DNA from: Lentisphaerae bacterium GWF2_49_21
GTDB taxonomy: Bacteria > Verrucomicrobiota > Lentisphaeria > Victivallales > GWF2-50-93
DNA length: 64,000 nucleotides
Direction of reading: 5' to 3'
Assembly: GCA_001804805.1 (NCBI GenBank)
Contig: MHBH01000066.1
Coordinates: forward strand, 1 to 64,000
Below are positions 1-9,718 of the stretch, one piece after another. Every line of letters begins with the position of its first letter. Within the stretch, counting starts at the first letter, position 1. The position numbers were made by a program, and so were the translations under genes. Under the pieces are notes generated by a model. That model did not search any database, was not told the origin of the DNA, and saw only the letters and a program-made list of their open reading frames with translations.

Positions 1-6
1 TATCCT

Positions 7-70
7 CGTGACTCCTTTCTGTTTAACTTCTGGAGATATTATATATCCCCAAAAGGAGTCACGCTTTTTT
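7..70 (+). terminator. Hairpin terminator of an upstream plus-strand gene
   Basis: A 12-bp stem (cgtgactccttt with its complement at 52-63) encloses a loop that holds a second short stem (ggagatat/atatcccc). The right arm runs straight into a six-T tract at 64-69. This fits a rho-independent terminator for a gene left of the window. It also lies just past the stop of the minus-strand gene at 69, so it may serve both strands. Confidence 0.6.
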
Positions 71-836
71 AAAAGCTATTTAGGACAAGACTGATATCAG
101 ATGATTTTTTATAATCATAATAAATTTTCACTAATGGTACCGCAAGAACTGGATCTAAATCCAGAGGCAATCCAACATTTGCATGTACCGAATTAGTCTT
201 TGTGCTGTCAGCCCAGATTCCCTGTTTAGATCTTTTTGTTATGTTGAACCACGCGACATCAGAATCTCTCCTGCAATCAAGTTCCAAGTTTGAGATAACT
301 GGCAGATCCCATTTTTCCTTTGAAATAACAGCAAAACCCCCAACTATTAATTTAGTATGTAATGAAGAAAATGTAACAAAGCCCTGCCATTCGTTGAGAA
401 GAAGTATATTTGCCAAGACGTACCCGGGCATCTGATTGTCTGCCTCGTAGTAATCGAGTCGAACTTTACTTCCTTTAGGCAACAGAATGCGCATGTAATT
501 TACTATAGCGGGAATCTGTCTTGCATAAAAACTTAATTCTTTCTGCGTAATTTGTGGATACCCATGATCGTCTTTCACCGCCTGCTTAATCTCATCACCC
601 GATGCAATCCAGCGAACCTTGACAACTTCCTCTTTCCCATGATATAGAACCTTGATTTTGCCAACGTCAAGAACTTCAATAATTTCAGCAAGAAAGGGTT
701 CATGCTTTTCTTTAAATTCTTCACTTTTGGGACTAATTGCTCTCATATCATAAGCAATAGAATTACCGGCAAAATGAATTATCACTGACAAGGACAAGAA
801 GAAGAGAAATAAGATTTTATTAGTTGTTTTTTCCAT
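69..836 (-). CDS. Secreted thermonuclease (SNase)-fold protein, probably inactive
   Basis: The protein has 255 aa when started at the ATG at 836, which has GGTGGAG upstream; an ATG at 905 has no such site. Residues 1-28 form a signal peptide (basic start, FLFFLSLSVIIHFAG core, cleavage near SIA-YD). The segment from FLAEIIEVLDVGKIKVLYHG to LANILLLNEWQGFV resembles the five-strand TNase fold: the I-x-VLDVG-IKV strand pair, KVRWIAS where active enzymes have RLxGIDTPE, and a later PGYVLANILL strand. Of the three catalytic residues, only the first arginine (KVRWI) is clear. The DTPE acidic pair and the DRYGR arginine are not seen. A non-catalytic binding role is therefore more likely than nuclease activity. 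It is alone in its operon. Confidence 0.55.
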   Translation of the reverse strand: MEKTTNKILFLFFLSLSVIIHFAGNSIAYDMRAISPKSEEFKEKHEPFLAEIIEVLDVGKIKVLYHGKEEVVKVRWIASGDEIKQAVKDDHGYPQITQKELSFYARQIPAIVNYMRILLPKGSKVRLDYYEADNQMPGYVLANILLLNEWQGFVTFSSLHTKLIVGGFAVISKEKWDLPVISNLELDCRRDSDVAWFNITKRSKQGIWADSTKTNSVHANVGLPLDLDPVLAVPLVKIYYDYKKSSDISLVLNSF

Positions 837-983
837 GTGCCCATCTCCACCTTTTACTGGATAGGTTTGCTTCTGATAATTTGTCTTTAAATTCATTCTT
901 TTCAATATCTTCTCTCTTGAATGAAAAACGGGTAAGTTTAAACGAACACATTCATTACTAGAAAATGTTCTTTTCTACTTGAC

Positions 984-1027
984 ATCTCAATGGATTGAGA
1001 TAATTTACTCAATGGATTGAGATAATT
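984..1027 (+). promoter_or_regulatory. Two tandem palindromes upstream of the ATPase gene (operator candidate)
   Basis: The word ctcaatggattgagataatt occurs twice, at 986 and 1008. Each copy contains the perfect dyad CTCAAT-GG-ATTGAG. The copies are 22 bp apart, about two helical turns, so two dimers could bind the same face. The second copy ends 6 bp before the ATG at 1034. Repression or autoregulation is an inference. Confidence 0.55.
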
Positions 1028-1033
1028 GTTAAT

Positions 1034-2245
1034 ATGAGGCTAAATTTCAACGTTATGAATCGTCAATTTACAGAGATTCTGGCAAAAAGGCTAAAGGACA
1101 GGAGGAATTTCATCCAAATCGTGTCAGGCCCGCGCCAAGTCGGAAAAACAACAGGAGCAATGCAGGTATCCAAGGCTCTTGACATCCCCTGTCATTTTGC
1201 CTCGGCCGACGAGCCGCTCTTAAAAAATTCAGTCTGGCTTGATGAACAATGGGAAATTGCCAGGACTAAATGCACCACTTCCAAGTCACACCTGGGAGAA
1301 GCTGTCCTTTTCATTGATGAAGTCCAGAAGATCCAGGATTGGGCAGAAAGGGTAAAGTTCCTGTGGGACAGGGATACTTCACAGAATAAGCCACTGAAGG
1401 TCGTTCTCCTTGGAAGCGCAAAGCTCGCAGTGCACAAGGGGCTGACAGAAAGCCTCGCCGGACGTTTCGAAGTGATACCGGTCACCCACTGGTCCTATGG
1501 GGAAATGAAGACTGCCTTCGGATGGAATCTGGAAAAGTTCATATATTTTGGCGGCTATCCTTCTTCAGCCAAGCTGGTTGATGATGAAGTAAGATGGAGG
1601 AGATATGTCCGTGACTCTCTTATCGAGACAACCGTGTCACGGGATCTGATCCTGCTTTCACCGGTGCTGAAACCTTCCCTCTTCAGGAGACTGATGCAGC
1701 TCGCATGTGAATATTCGGGAGAGATATTGTCATACCAGAAAATGACAGGTCAGCTTAAGGATGCCGGAAACACAACTACTCTTGCCCATTATCTTGACCT
1801 GCTCGATGCCGCAGGGCTTGTCCGCGGGCTTCATAAATATTCCGGACAGAACCTGAGAGTCAGAGCCTCTTCGCCGAAGCTCCAGGTCTACAACAATGCC
1901 CTTAAGTCAGCGTTGATGGATACTGATTTTAACTCAATACATGGAGATGCCTCGCGTTGGGGTCGCTTTGTCGAATCCGCCGCAGGAGCCCATCTTTTAA
2001 ACAGTGCAGTGCAGGACGATATTCCGGTATATTATTGGAGGAGCGGAGACGCAGAGGTGGATTTTGTTGTTAAACACAAGGGAAAGCTGATCGGTTTTGA
2101 AATCAAGAGCGGTGGAAGGACAGGTTCCTCGGATGGATTCTGCTCCTTCTTAAAACATTATCCTGATGCTCATCCTCTTGTAGTTGGAACAGGAGGAATA
2201 AATCTCGAGGAATTCTTCTTGACGTCCATATCTGAATGGTTCTGA
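1034..2245 (+). CDS. AAA-type ATPase with DUF4143-like C-terminal domain
   Basis: The 403-aa protein belongs to the widespread AAA_14/DUF4143 ATPases, whose cellular role is poorly known; some have been linked to toxin-antitoxin-like or DNA-processing functions. It has a Walker A motif (GPRQVGKTT, about residues 32-40), a Walker B motif (VLFIDEVQ, about 91-98) and a sensor-like VLLGSAKL. The C-terminal half ends with GDAEVDFVVKHKGKLIGFEIKSG, a D...E-x-K arrangement like PD-(D/E)XK nuclease folds. The start is uncertain: ATG 1034 has no ribosome site, and ATG 1055 (MNRQFTEIL) is closer to the usual family start. It is monocistronic and preceded by two tandem palindromes, which suggests tight control. 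Neighbours give no functional link. Confidence 0.85.
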   Translation: MRLNFNVMNRQFTEILAKRLKDRRNFIQIVSGPRQVGKTTGAMQVSKALDIPCHFASADEPLLKNSVWLDEQWEIARTKCTTSKSHLGEAVLFIDEVQKIQDWAERVKFLWDRDTSQNKPLKVVLLGSAKLAVHKGLTESLAGRFEVIPVTHWSYGEMKTAFGWNLEKFIYFGGYPSSAKLVDDEVRWRRYVRDSLIETTVSRDLILLSPVLKPSLFRRLMQLACEYSGEILSYQKMTGQLKDAGNTTTLAHYLDLLDAAGLVRGLHKYSGQNLRVRASSPKLQVYNNALKSALMDTDFNSIHGDASRWGRFVESAAGAHLLNSAVQDDIPVYYWRSGDAEVDFVVKHKGKLIGFEIKSGGRTGSSDGFCSFLKHYPDAHPLVVGTGGINLEEFFLTSISEWF

Positions 2246-2251
2246 AGATTT

Positions 2252-3469
2252 CTATTTCGACGGGAAGTGCGTGTAGTTCTCCAGGGGGAAGACCTTGCCC
2301 TTGACGGCCCATGTCACACCAAGCTCGCTGAAGAGCTTCTCCTTGTCATAGGCATCCTTGACTATTTCGCCGACACCCTTGGCCACATGCAGTTTTGATT
2401 CGGTCTGGGTGTAGGCGTCCTTTATTGTCAGGACATGTATCAGCTTTTCATCTATCTGGTGTATTTCCGAGGACTCATGTACGCCGTTGGCGGCCAGAGT
2501 CTGGGTTCCGGCTATGTCGAGATCGCAGATGAAGGCATTCTTGTCGCCAACCCTCTTCAGTATGCTATCCATGACGCAGGTCCTGAGGCCTTCCTGGTTC
2601 TGATTTACGATCTCCTCAGTCTTGCCTGAAATGGTCATGATAGTCTTTGACGGCTCCCATTTTATCTCGCCTTTTTCGCATGCGATAGTCATCTGGGGAC
2701 CAACATTCTTTTCGCAGCAGTGGGTTACTATGAAATAAAGAGGCAGTCCGTCCTTTGTCATTATCCTCATGCAGGCGGTATCGGCACTTTCAATCTTGTT
2801 GGCCCGGTAGAGTTCGGCCTGTATCGACTTCAATTCTGCGGATTTCGCAACTTCCTTCCCGGCAAGGAAACAGATGAGGTTCAGGTAATGAGCAAGCGCA
2901 TTGTTGTAGGGGGAATCGAGAACCCAGTCGTTCTTCAGCTTCAGTTTGCCCGCCCAATTGTTGCGGCTGTAATACGCCTCGGCCCTGGGCCAGAGCGCGT
3001 AGCATTTTATGACATTGATCTTCCCGAGCTTTCCGGAGCATAAGGCTGTCTTTATCTTCATGACTTCCGGAGTATACATCGTCTGATATCCGACCGCCGC
3101 AAATTTTCCGGAGGCTTTCTGCGCCTTCTTCATCTCAATGACATCCTGGATTGTCGCAGCAAGAGGTTTTTCGACATAGACATTCATCCCTGCCTCAAGA
3201 GCCGCAACAGTCATAGGCTTGTGGAGATGGATTCCGGTAGGTATGAAGCACACCTCCACCTTCCCCTTGAAATCGGCAAGCATCTGCTTGTAGTCAGTGT
3301 ATATCTTGCAGCCAAGAGAACGGAGCTTCTCGCATTTCTCCTTCTCCTCGTCCTGGTTTATTATCGTGGCGGCGCATATTTCAAGCAGGCCCTTGCCCTG
3401 ATAGTTCATCAGGTCCCTGTAGTGGACGTTCCCGAAACCTGAGACTCCGATAATTGCAGTTTTTATCAT
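2252..3469 (-). CDS. Gfo/Idh/MocA-family NAD(P)-dependent oxidoreductase
   Basis: The 405-aa protein has an N-terminal Rossmann fold with a GVSGFGNVH dinucleotide loop (residues 8-16), the family EKP motif at 100-102 (VYVEKPLAA) and the usual C-terminal alpha/beta substrate domain. Members oxidise or reduce sugars and related polyols. The substrate cannot be told from sequence. It starts 9 nt after the ftsH stop on the same strand, so it is probably co-transcribed with ftsH although there is no obvious functional link. It is one of three such enzymes here; the others are at 14644 and 23500. Confidence 0.92.
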   Translation of the reverse strand: MIKTAIIGVSGFGNVHYRDLMNYQGKGLLEICAATIINQDEEKEKCEKLRSLGCKIYTDYKQMLADFKGKVEVCFIPTGIHLHKPMTVAALEAGMNVYVEKPLAATIQDVIEMKKAQKASGKFAAVGYQTMYTPEVMKIKTALCSGKLGKINVIKCYALWPRAEAYYSRNNWAGKLKLKNDWVLDSPYNNALAHYLNLICFLAGKEVAKSAELKSIQAELYRANKIESADTACMRIMTKDGLPLYFIVTHCCEKNVGPQMTIACEKGEIKWEPSKTIMTISGKTEEIVNQNQEGLRTCVMDSILKRVGDKNAFICDLDIAGTQTLAANGVHESSEIHQIDEKLIHVLTIKDAYTQTESKLHVAKGVGEIVKDAYDKEKLFSELGVTWAVKGKVFPLENYTHFPSK

Positions 3470-3478
3470 AAAATTCCA

Positions 3479-5473
3479 TCAAACAGTTTTTATTTCCGCA
3501 GGCTTGTCCGGAACCGGCTTGATTTCCGCCCTTGGTTCCACCGGCTTCTTTTCCTCAAAACCAAGAAGTTTTCTGACTTCCACGCCATCCATGGTCTCAA
3601 CTTCCAGCAGCTTATTTGCAAGAAGTTCGAGCTTCGCCTTGTTCTCGGTGAGAATGTGCATTGCCCGTTTCATGGCTTCGTCCACAAGTTTCTTTATTTC
3701 AAGATCAATCTCGCGGGCGGTCTCCTCGCTGTAGCCCTCTGATCTCACAATATCCCTGCCGAGATAGATATGCTCGTCGCGGCTGCCATACTGCATGGTC
3801 CCCATCTTGGTGCTCATGCCGAACGAGCAGACCATGATCCTCGCAATCTTTGTCGCCTGTTCGATGTCGGATGCGGCTCCGCTCGTTATATCTCCGAAAA
3901 TGATTTCCTCAGCCGCGCGTCCTCCCATATAAATGGCAATCTGGTCGACCAGTTCGGATCTGCGCTGCGTATAGCGATCCTCATCGGGAAGATGCATTGT
4001 TGCGCCTAGATATGCGATACCTCTTGGAATTATCGTGACTTTATGGATAGGAATTCCCTTGGGGCAGTTGAGGGAGACAAGAGTGTGTCCGGATTCGTGA
4101 TAGGCGGTGATCTTGCGTTCGTCGTCGGTGATCTTCCTGCTCTTGCGCTCCCTGCCCCAGCGGACTTTGTCACGAGCCTCCTCCATCTCCGACATGCCTG
4201 CGGCCTTTTTGTCGCGCCTTGCCGCCAGAAGAGCGGCCTCGTTTATGAGATTTGCGAGATCGGCACCGCTGAATCCCGGAGTCCCACGGGCTATCACATC
4301 AAAATTCACATCCGGATCAACTTTTACATTTTTAGAATGGACATCCAATATCTGCCTTCTCCCCTTGATGTCGGGAAGATCGAGCACTATCTGCCTGTCG
4401 AACCTGCCGGGCCTGAGGAGCGCCGGATCGAGTACGTCAGGCCTGTTGGTCGCGGCAATTATTATTACACCTTCCTGCGTCTCGAGACCGTCCATTTCTA
4501 CGAGAAGCGCGTTCAACGTCTGCTCCCTCTCGTCGTGTCCGCCGCCGATACCGCTGAAGCGCGAACGTCCGACGGCGTCTATTTCATCTATGAAGATAAT
4601 GCATGGAGCATGTTTTCTCGCCTGTTCGAACATGTCGCGGACACGGCTTGCGCCGACTCCGACGAACATTTCCACGAAATCCGAGCCACTTATCGAGAAG
4701 AAGGGTACTTCAGCTTCGCCGGCGATAGCCTTTGCGAGGAGCGTCTTTCCAGTACCCGGAGGCCCCATCAGGAGCGCGCCCTTGGGGATTCTTCCGCCAA
4801 TCAGCTTGAACTTGAGCGGATCCTTGAGGAAGTCGATTATCTCCTTGGTCTCCTCTTTGGCCTCGTCGGCGCCAGCGACATCGTTGAAGGTGATCTTCTT
4901 GTCGCTCGGCAGGATCATCCTGGCCTTGCTCTTTCCGAACTGCAAAGCGCCTTTCCCGGCCATCTTGATCTGTCTTGAGAAAAGGAAATAAAGCAGGCCG
5001 ACCAGGATGATTATCGGAAGAATCATGACCACCAGATTCTTGAGCCAGGGATCCTTGTTTTCGATTTTCCGCATTATCTCAGGATGGCTCCTGAGCATCT
5101 CGTCTATCTTTTCGGTGTAGATGATCTTTGTCCTGTAGTAGTAATCCCCGTTCTCGGCCTGCAGAGCGGCCTCTCCTGGAGAACTTGGCTTGAATTTCCC
5201 GTCGACATAGTAGACCTTGTCGTTTTCCGGGGAAAGATTGGCAGTCAGGATGTTTCCAGCAGCAAGCTCCTTTTCGAACTTAGTCTGTTCCCACTCGGTG
5301 AGATCCTTCTTGTTATGGTTGTATACGAAGAGAACGCCAAGGGAGAGGAATATCAGCAGCCAGACGAATATCGCCATCTGAGGAGGTTTCCTCGATGGCG
5401 GAGGCGAAGACGAGGGCTGTTTCTTCTTTTCATCCCTCTTATATTCGTCATTGTTGATATTCTTGTTGCTCAT
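3479..5473 (-). CDS. ftsH: ATP-dependent zinc metalloprotease FtsH
   Basis: The 664-aa protein is a membrane-anchored AAA+ protease that degrades misfolded membrane proteins and regulators. It has two transmembrane segments (about 34-51 and 143-165) flanking the periplasmic domain. The ATPase has Walker A GPPGTGKT (227-234), Walker [10 protein letters not shown] (272-280) and the second-region-of-homology arginines (RPGRFDR). The zinc site is HESGH (449-453), with the third ligand Asp in [10 protein letters not shown]. Length and order are normal. The N-terminus has a Pro/Ser-rich cytosolic tail and the C-terminus a Pro/Lys/Glu-rich tail. It follows the FHA gene on the same strand and precedes a Gfo/Idh gene. 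Confidence 0.98.
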   Translation of the reverse strand: MSNKNINNDEYKRDEKKKQPSSSPPPSRKPPQMAIFVWLLIFLSLGVLFVYNHNKKDLTEWEQTKFEKELAAGNILTANLSPENDKVYYVDGKFKPSSPGEAALQAENGDYYYRTKIIYTEKIDEMLRSHPEIMRKIENKDPWLKNLVVMILPIIILVGLLYFLFSRQIKMAGKGALQFGKSKARMILPSDKKITFNDVAGADEAKEETKEIIDFLKDPLKFKLIGGRIPKGALLMGPPGTGKTLLAKAIAGEAEVPFFSISGSDFVEMFVGVGASRVRDMFEQARKHAPCIIFIDEIDAVGRSRFSGIGGGHDEREQTLNALLVEMDGLETQEGVIIIAATNRPDVLDPALLRPGRFDRQIVLDLPDIKGRRQILDVHSKNVKVDPDVNFDVIARGTPGFSGADLANLINEAALLAARRDKKAAGMSEMEEARDKVRWGRERKSRKITDDERKITAYHESGHTLVSLNCPKGIPIHKVTIIPRGIAYLGATMHLPDEDRYTQRRSELVDQIAIYMGGRAAEEIIFGDITSGAASDIEQATKIARIMVCSFGMSTKMGTMQYGSRDEHIYLGRDIVRSEGYSEETAREIDLEIKKLVDEAMKRAMHILTENKAKLELLANKLLEVETMDGVEVRKLLGFEEKKPVEPRAEIKPVPDKPAEIKTV

Positions 5474-5546
5474 GAAAAACTCCGGATAGTGGTGTTGCTG
5501 AAAAGCCCGTCAGGGCCTAATTGGGTTTGGATCAATCGGATTGACA

Positions 5547-6119
5547 TCACACCTGAACCTGCTCAAACGTCTTTCGAATCTCCGCGCCAGGCTGGGGAGA
5601 CGCCTTGAAAAACATCATATGGACCACATATGCGATAAGACCCAGTATCACGACAACAAGCAGAACGACGATAAAAATCATCAGCTTCTGGCTTTTCCCG
5701 CTCTTGTTGCTGGCCGCAAAAGGCGAGAAGTTGTCCATTTCCTTTATTGTTGAAATGCCGACCTGGGCGCCTTGTAGGTTGATTCCTGTCTGGGTCTTGA
5801 GCGCGGTTGTGACGGTCTTGTCCTCGCAGTCATAGAGGATTTCAACGCCGCCGACCTGCAGTATGTCGCTGCTCTGGAGGTCCTGTTCGCCGGTTATTGG
5901 AATATTGTTGACGCGTGTGCCATTGGTGCTCTGGCAGTCCTTAATGGTATAAGTGCCACCCTTCTTGATGAATTCGCAATGGTACGTGCTGACCGTAGGA
6001 TCCTTTATGCAGATTTCCCGCTGATCCACTCGGCCCACCGAATACTTGTCGTTTAACAGTTCAAAGCTTTTCCCTCTGAACTGCTCCGATAGAATTATTA
6101 ATTTAGGTACTCCAGCCAT
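5547..6119 (-). CDS. FHA-domain protein with C-terminal membrane anchor
   Basis: The 190-aa protein has an N-terminal forkhead-associated domain (about residues 5-105) with the hallmark stretches YSVGR, STYHCEF and QSTNGTRVNN. FHA domains bind phosphothreonine peptides, so this protein likely reads Ser/Thr kinase signals. A Lys-flanked hydrophobic helix near residues 145-170 (LMIFIVVLLVVVILGLIAY) would anchor it with the FHA domain in the cytosol. It is the first gene of the FHA-ftsH-oxidoreductase run and is divergent from tig. Its partner is unknown. Confidence 0.88.
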   Translation of the reverse strand: MAGVPKLIILSEQFRGKSFELLNDKYSVGRVDQREICIKDPTVSTYHCEFIKKGGTYTIKDCQSTNGTRVNNIPITGEQDLQSSDILQVGGVEILYDCEDKTVTTALKTQTGINLQGAQVGISTIKEMDNFSPFAASNKSGKSQKLMIFIVVLLVVVILGLIAYVVHMMFFKASPQPGAEIRKTFEQVQV

Positions 6120-6401
6120 TATTGTTGAAACCTGATTTTAAAAAATTTTATTATAAATAAAGTCAAAATATACCGTTAATGGGGTTAAAAGTCAAAAACA
6201 TTTTACAAAAAACTTAAAATCATTGATTTTTATTTGACTTCCCGCTCAAAACCACTGGAAAATATGCACTTCCAATATATATTAAAAGTTTTTGAATTTT
6301 AACCCGATTGCCCTGGCCCATTATCCGGACCCTGCGCCTTCATGTTAATATTCACGTTAGTCCATTAGATAATAGATTATAGCATAGGAATTAAAAACTA
6401 C
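6120..6401. promoter_or_regulatory. A/T-rich divergent promoter region between FHA gene and tig
   Basis: This 282-bp gap lies between divergent genes and is much richer in A and T than the flanking coding DNA. It must hold promoters for both the ftsH-side operon and the tig-clpP-clpX run. A block near 6366-6390 (atagattatagcatagga) resembles a block at 28970 upstream of another gene and may be a -10 region. No clean -35/-10 pair could be assigned. Confidence 0.4.
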
Positions 6402-7739
6402 ATGACAGCGAAACAGAAAAGTCTGAATGATTCGATAGTAATCGATATCAGCGGCACTGAGCCGTGCGTGAAAAACGTAAAATTCTCGATTCCGGCCGAG
6501 GCCGTCGACAATGAGATGAATTCAATGCTCAAGGAATTCGCGAAATTCGCGCAGGTTCCCGGATTCAGGCCCGGAAAAACACCTGCTGCCATTATCAAGA
6601 ACCGTTTCCTCCCCAGGATCGAAGCTGAAACCATAAAGAGCTTCTATTCGGCGGCATTCGAGAAAATCGGAGCCGAGAAGAAACTGGACATTGTCAGCTA
6701 CGGCTTCCCAAAGGCAGATCAGCAGAAGCTGGAACCCGGCAAGGAATATTCATTCACGGTATCATTCAATGTCTCCCCTGAATTCAAGCTCCCGTCATAC
6801 AAGGGCATCAAGATCTCCCCTCCGGAGGTGAAAGTTCCCGGCACGAAGCTTGAAGAGGAAATCAAAAACCTCAGGGAGCTTTACGGGGACTTCAGCAAGA
6901 TCGATGGTCCCGCAGCCAAGGGTGACATGGTCAAGATTTCATACAAGTCCGACTTCGAGGCCCCCAAGGAGGCTGCTGGAAAATTGAAGCTCCTTCTGGA
7001 GACACCCGAAACATGGGCCTGGATTTCAGAGCCTGAGATGATTCCCGGAATCAACAAGGTCCTTGAAGGCGCATCCATCGGAAAGGACTGCGTGCTGGAT
7101 GCCGATTTTCCAGCTGACTTCAGGGAAAAGGAGATTGCCGGCAAGAAGATCAAATACACTATCAAGGTGATTGAGATCCAGAGAAGGGTTCCCATAGCCT
7201 CCGACGATGATCTTGTAAAGAAGCTCAATGCCAAGAACATGGATGAGCTGAAGGAAAGGCTCAAGACAAGCCTGGAATTCCAGGAAAAGCAGAAATCCGA
7301 TGCGGAATCGAAGAAGCAGGTCATGGAAAAGATACTTTCCGAAGCCGGAGAGTTCCCTCTTCCACCTGCGGTCGTCGCCGAGTCCGAACAGAAGGAGTTC
7401 AGGCTGATCGCCAGCAGGGAAGTGAAAAAGGAGTCGGACATCGAGAAATTCAAGACAGAAAAGGACAAGTTCCTGGCCGAAGCGAAGAAGTCCGCCACCG
7501 ACCGCCTGCGCAGATATTTTGTACTTAGGAAGATCGCCCAGGAGGAGAAAATAACGGTCGAGCAGGATGAATTCAACAGCCATGTCCAGGGCATAAGCAA
7601 ATACTACGGAGTCAAGGAGCAGGAATTCAGGAGCCAGATTGAATCAAGCGGTGGGATGGAGGACCTGCAGATGGACATGCTCATGGCGAAGGTCACGGAT
7701 TTCATCGTCAAGAACGCCGAGACACCAAAACCGAATTAA
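6402..7739 (+). CDS. tig: Trigger factor (ribosome-bound chaperone)
   Basis: The 445-aa protein binds at the ribosome exit tunnel and shields nascent chains. The N-terminal ribosome-binding domain carries the signature GFRPGKTP at residues 54-61. A PPIase/FKBP-like domain follows (about 165-260, starting GDMVKISY), and then a long helical C-terminal chaperone domain. Length is usual. The PPIase domain is divergent and contains a loop with EAPKEAAGK, so isomerase activity is uncertain. It leads the tig-clpP-clpX run, a gene order common in many bacteria. Confidence 0.95.
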   Translation: MTAKQKSLNDSIVIDISGTEPCVKNVKFSIPAEAVDNEMNSMLKEFAKFAQVPGFRPGKTPAAIIKNRFLPRIEAETIKSFYSAAFEKIGAEKKLDIVSYGFPKADQQKLEPGKEYSFTVSFNVSPEFKLPSYKGIKISPPEVKVPGTKLEEEIKNLRELYGDFSKIDGPAAKGDMVKISYKSDFEAPKEAAGKLKLLLETPETWAWISEPEMIPGINKVLEGASIGKDCVLDADFPADFREKEIAGKKIKYTIKVIEIQRRVPIASDDDLVKKLNAKNMDELKERLKTSLEFQEKQKSDAESKKQVMEKILSEAGEFPLPPAVVAESEQKEFRLIASREVKKESDIEKFKTEKDKFLAEAKKSATDRLRRYFVLRKIAQEEKITVEQDEFNSHVQGISKYYGVKEQEFRSQIESSGGMEDLQMDMLMAKVTDFIVKNAETPKPN

Positions 7740-7762
7740 CAAATCCAGGGAGATAATATAAA

Positions 7763-8350
7763 ATGTCAGTACTTGTTCCAATGGTGGTAGAGCAGACCGG
7801 CCAGGGTGAAAGAGGCTATGATATATATTCACGCCTGCTCAAGGACAGGATAATCCTCCTCGGGACTCCCATCGACGACAACATAGCAAACCTGATTGTC
7901 GCCCAGCTTCTCTTCCTCCAGTCAGAGGATCCCAAGAAGGACATCGACATGTATATAAATTCTCCCGGAGGATCTGTCACGTCCGGCCTTGCGATCTATG
8001 ACACGATGAGAATCCTCACATGTGGGATAAAGACATACTGCCTCGGACAGGCCACCAGCATGGGTGCGGTGCTTCTCTGCGCCGGAACAAAAGGAAAAAG
8101 ATATGCGCTCCCGAATTCGAGGATCATGATACACCAGCCCTGGGGAGGGGCCGAAGGGACTGCGGCCGACATCGACATCCAGGCCAAGGAAATCCTCAGG
8201 CTCAGGGCGAACTTGCACAAGATACTGTCTCATCATACCGGACAGACACTGACCAAGATAGCCGCGGACACGGAGAGGGATTTCTTCATGTCGGCGGATG
8301 AAGCCAAGGATTATGGAATAGTCGACCACGTATTTATAAAGAACAAGTGA
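7763..8350 (+). CDS. clpP: ATP-dependent Clp protease proteolytic subunit
   Basis: The 195-aa serine protease forms the double-ring proteolytic core that works with ClpX. The catalytic triad is visible: Ser99 (GQATSMGAV), His124 (MIHQPWGG) and Asp173 (RDFFMSADE). The length matches the mature core with almost no propeptide. AGGGAGAT precedes the ATG. It lies 23 nt after tig and 3 nt before clpX, so the three genes are very likely one operon. Confidence 0.98.
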   Translation: MSVLVPMVVEQTGQGERGYDIYSRLLKDRIILLGTPIDDNIANLIVAQLLFLQSEDPKKDIDMYINSPGGSVTSGLAIYDTMRILTCGIKTYCLGQATSMGAVLLCAGTKGKRYALPNSRIMIHQPWGGAEGTAADIDIQAKEILRLRANLHKILSHHTGQTLTKIAADTERDFFMSADEAKDYGIVDHVFIKNK

Positions 8351-8353
8351 CCT

Positions 8354-9673
8354 ATGAATGACAGAAGAATAAGCCAGAGCAAGACAAGATGTTCGTTCTG
8401 CGGACAGCCCGCCGAAAAGGCAGGTCCTCTCATTTCGAGCCCTTCCGGCTCCACGATATGCCGCAACTGCATTGAGATATGCATGGGCATGTACAAGGAC
8501 GAGGACAAGACTTCCGACAAGAAGATCCCCCCTCAGTCAATACCTCCTCTCAAGATCCCGAATCCCCAGAAGATCAAGGAGGAGCTCGACAGATATGTCA
8601 TTGGACAGGAATATGCGAAGAAGGTGCTCTCCGTCGCCGTACATAACCACTACAAGCGCCTGGTCTGCCACAAGAACAGGACGACCTTCAACAGGGAGGA
8701 AGATGTTGAAATAGAAAAAAGCAATGTCCTTCTCATCGGACCGACAGGATCCGGAAAAACCCTTCTTGCGCGGACGCTCGCCAAGCTTCTTGATGTCCCC
8801 ATCAGCATTTCAGATGCGACGACCGTCACTGAGGCGGGATATGTGGGAGAAGATGTTGAAAATATAATCCTGAGACTGCTCCAGGCGGCAAATTATGATG
8901 TCCAGAAGGCACAGATAGGAATCATATATATCGATGAAATCGACAAGATCGCCAGGAAAACTGAAAATGTCTCCATCACCAGGGACGTATCAGGAGAGGG
9001 AGTCCAGCAGGCCCTCCTGAAGATCCTCGAAGGAACTGTTTCAAACATTCCTCCGAAGGGAGGAAGGAAGCATCCCCACCAGGAGTTCATACAGGTCGAC
9101 ACGACGAACATCCTATTCATCTGCGGAGGAGCTTTTGTCGGCTTGGACAGGATGATCCGGAGGAGGATAGGGAAGCATGTCCTCGGATTCAGGCAGCTGG
9201 AGGAGCAGAACAAGCAGGAGATTTCCGTCAACAGCGATGAGATCCTGCGTCTTGCCGAACCGGAGGATTTCATAAAGTTCGGATTCATACCGGAATTCAT
9301 CGGAAGACTCCCGGTAGTTACAGACCTCTCCCCTTTGAAGAAGGAGGATCTCATACGGATTCTGACTGAGCCCAAGAACGCACTCGTCAGGCAGTACGTC
9401 AAGCTCATGGAAATGGAGAATGTGAAACTTGTATTCGAGGAGGACGCCTTGGACGCCCTCGCCGACAAGGCGGTATCGAAAGGCACTGGCGCACGCGGTC
9501 TGAGATCCATTCTCGAGGAGCTCATGCTCGACATCATGTATTCAGTCCCCTCCCAGATGGAGATCTCGGAATGCACAATCACCGCCGAAACGGTGAAGGG
9601 ATCGCCGCCTGTGCTGAAAAAAAGGCCCGCCAGGACAAAGGAACAGCATCCCAAGGAACGGCTGACTGCTTAA
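8354..9673 (+). CDS. clpX: ATP-dependent Clp protease ATP-binding subunit ClpX
   Basis: The 439-aa AAA+ unfoldase feeds substrates to ClpP. It has an N-terminal four-cysteine zinc-binding domain (Cys13, 16, 36, 39), Walker A GPTGSGKT (129-136), Walker B IIYIDEID (190-197), pore loop GYVGED (162-167) and an RKH-type loop (GRKHPHQ). The C-terminal small domain has the GARGLRS sensor-2 arginine. Order and length are typical. Translation is closely coupled to clpP (3 nt gap). Confidence 0.98.
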   Translation: MNDRRISQSKTRCSFCGQPAEKAGPLISSPSGSTICRNCIEICMGMYKDEDKTSDKKIPPQSIPPLKIPNPQKIKEELDRYVIGQEYAKKVLSVAVHNHYKRLVCHKNRTTFNREEDVEIEKSNVLLIGPTGSGKTLLARTLAKLLDVPISISDATTVTEAGYVGEDVENIILRLLQAANYDVQKAQIGIIYIDEIDKIARKTENVSITRDVSGEGVQQALLKILEGTVSNIPPKGGRKHPHQEFIQVDTTNILFICGGAFVGLDRMIRRRIGKHVLGFRQLEEQNKQEISVNSDEILRLAEPEDFIKFGFIPEFIGRLPVVTDLSPLKKEDLIRILTEPKNALVRQYVKLMEMENVKLVFEEDALDALADKAVSKGTGARGLRSILEELMLDIMYSVPSQMEISECTITAETVKGSPPVLKKRPARTKEQHPKERLTA

Positions 9674-9718
9674 GGGATCTTAATTTTATAGAATAACTAC
9701 ACCACGGAGGATTCATCA

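Noticed and set aside
4043-4978. Long plus-strand frames opposite ftsH
   Set aside because: They mirror the conserved AAA domain in other frames, and their residue pattern is not protein-like.
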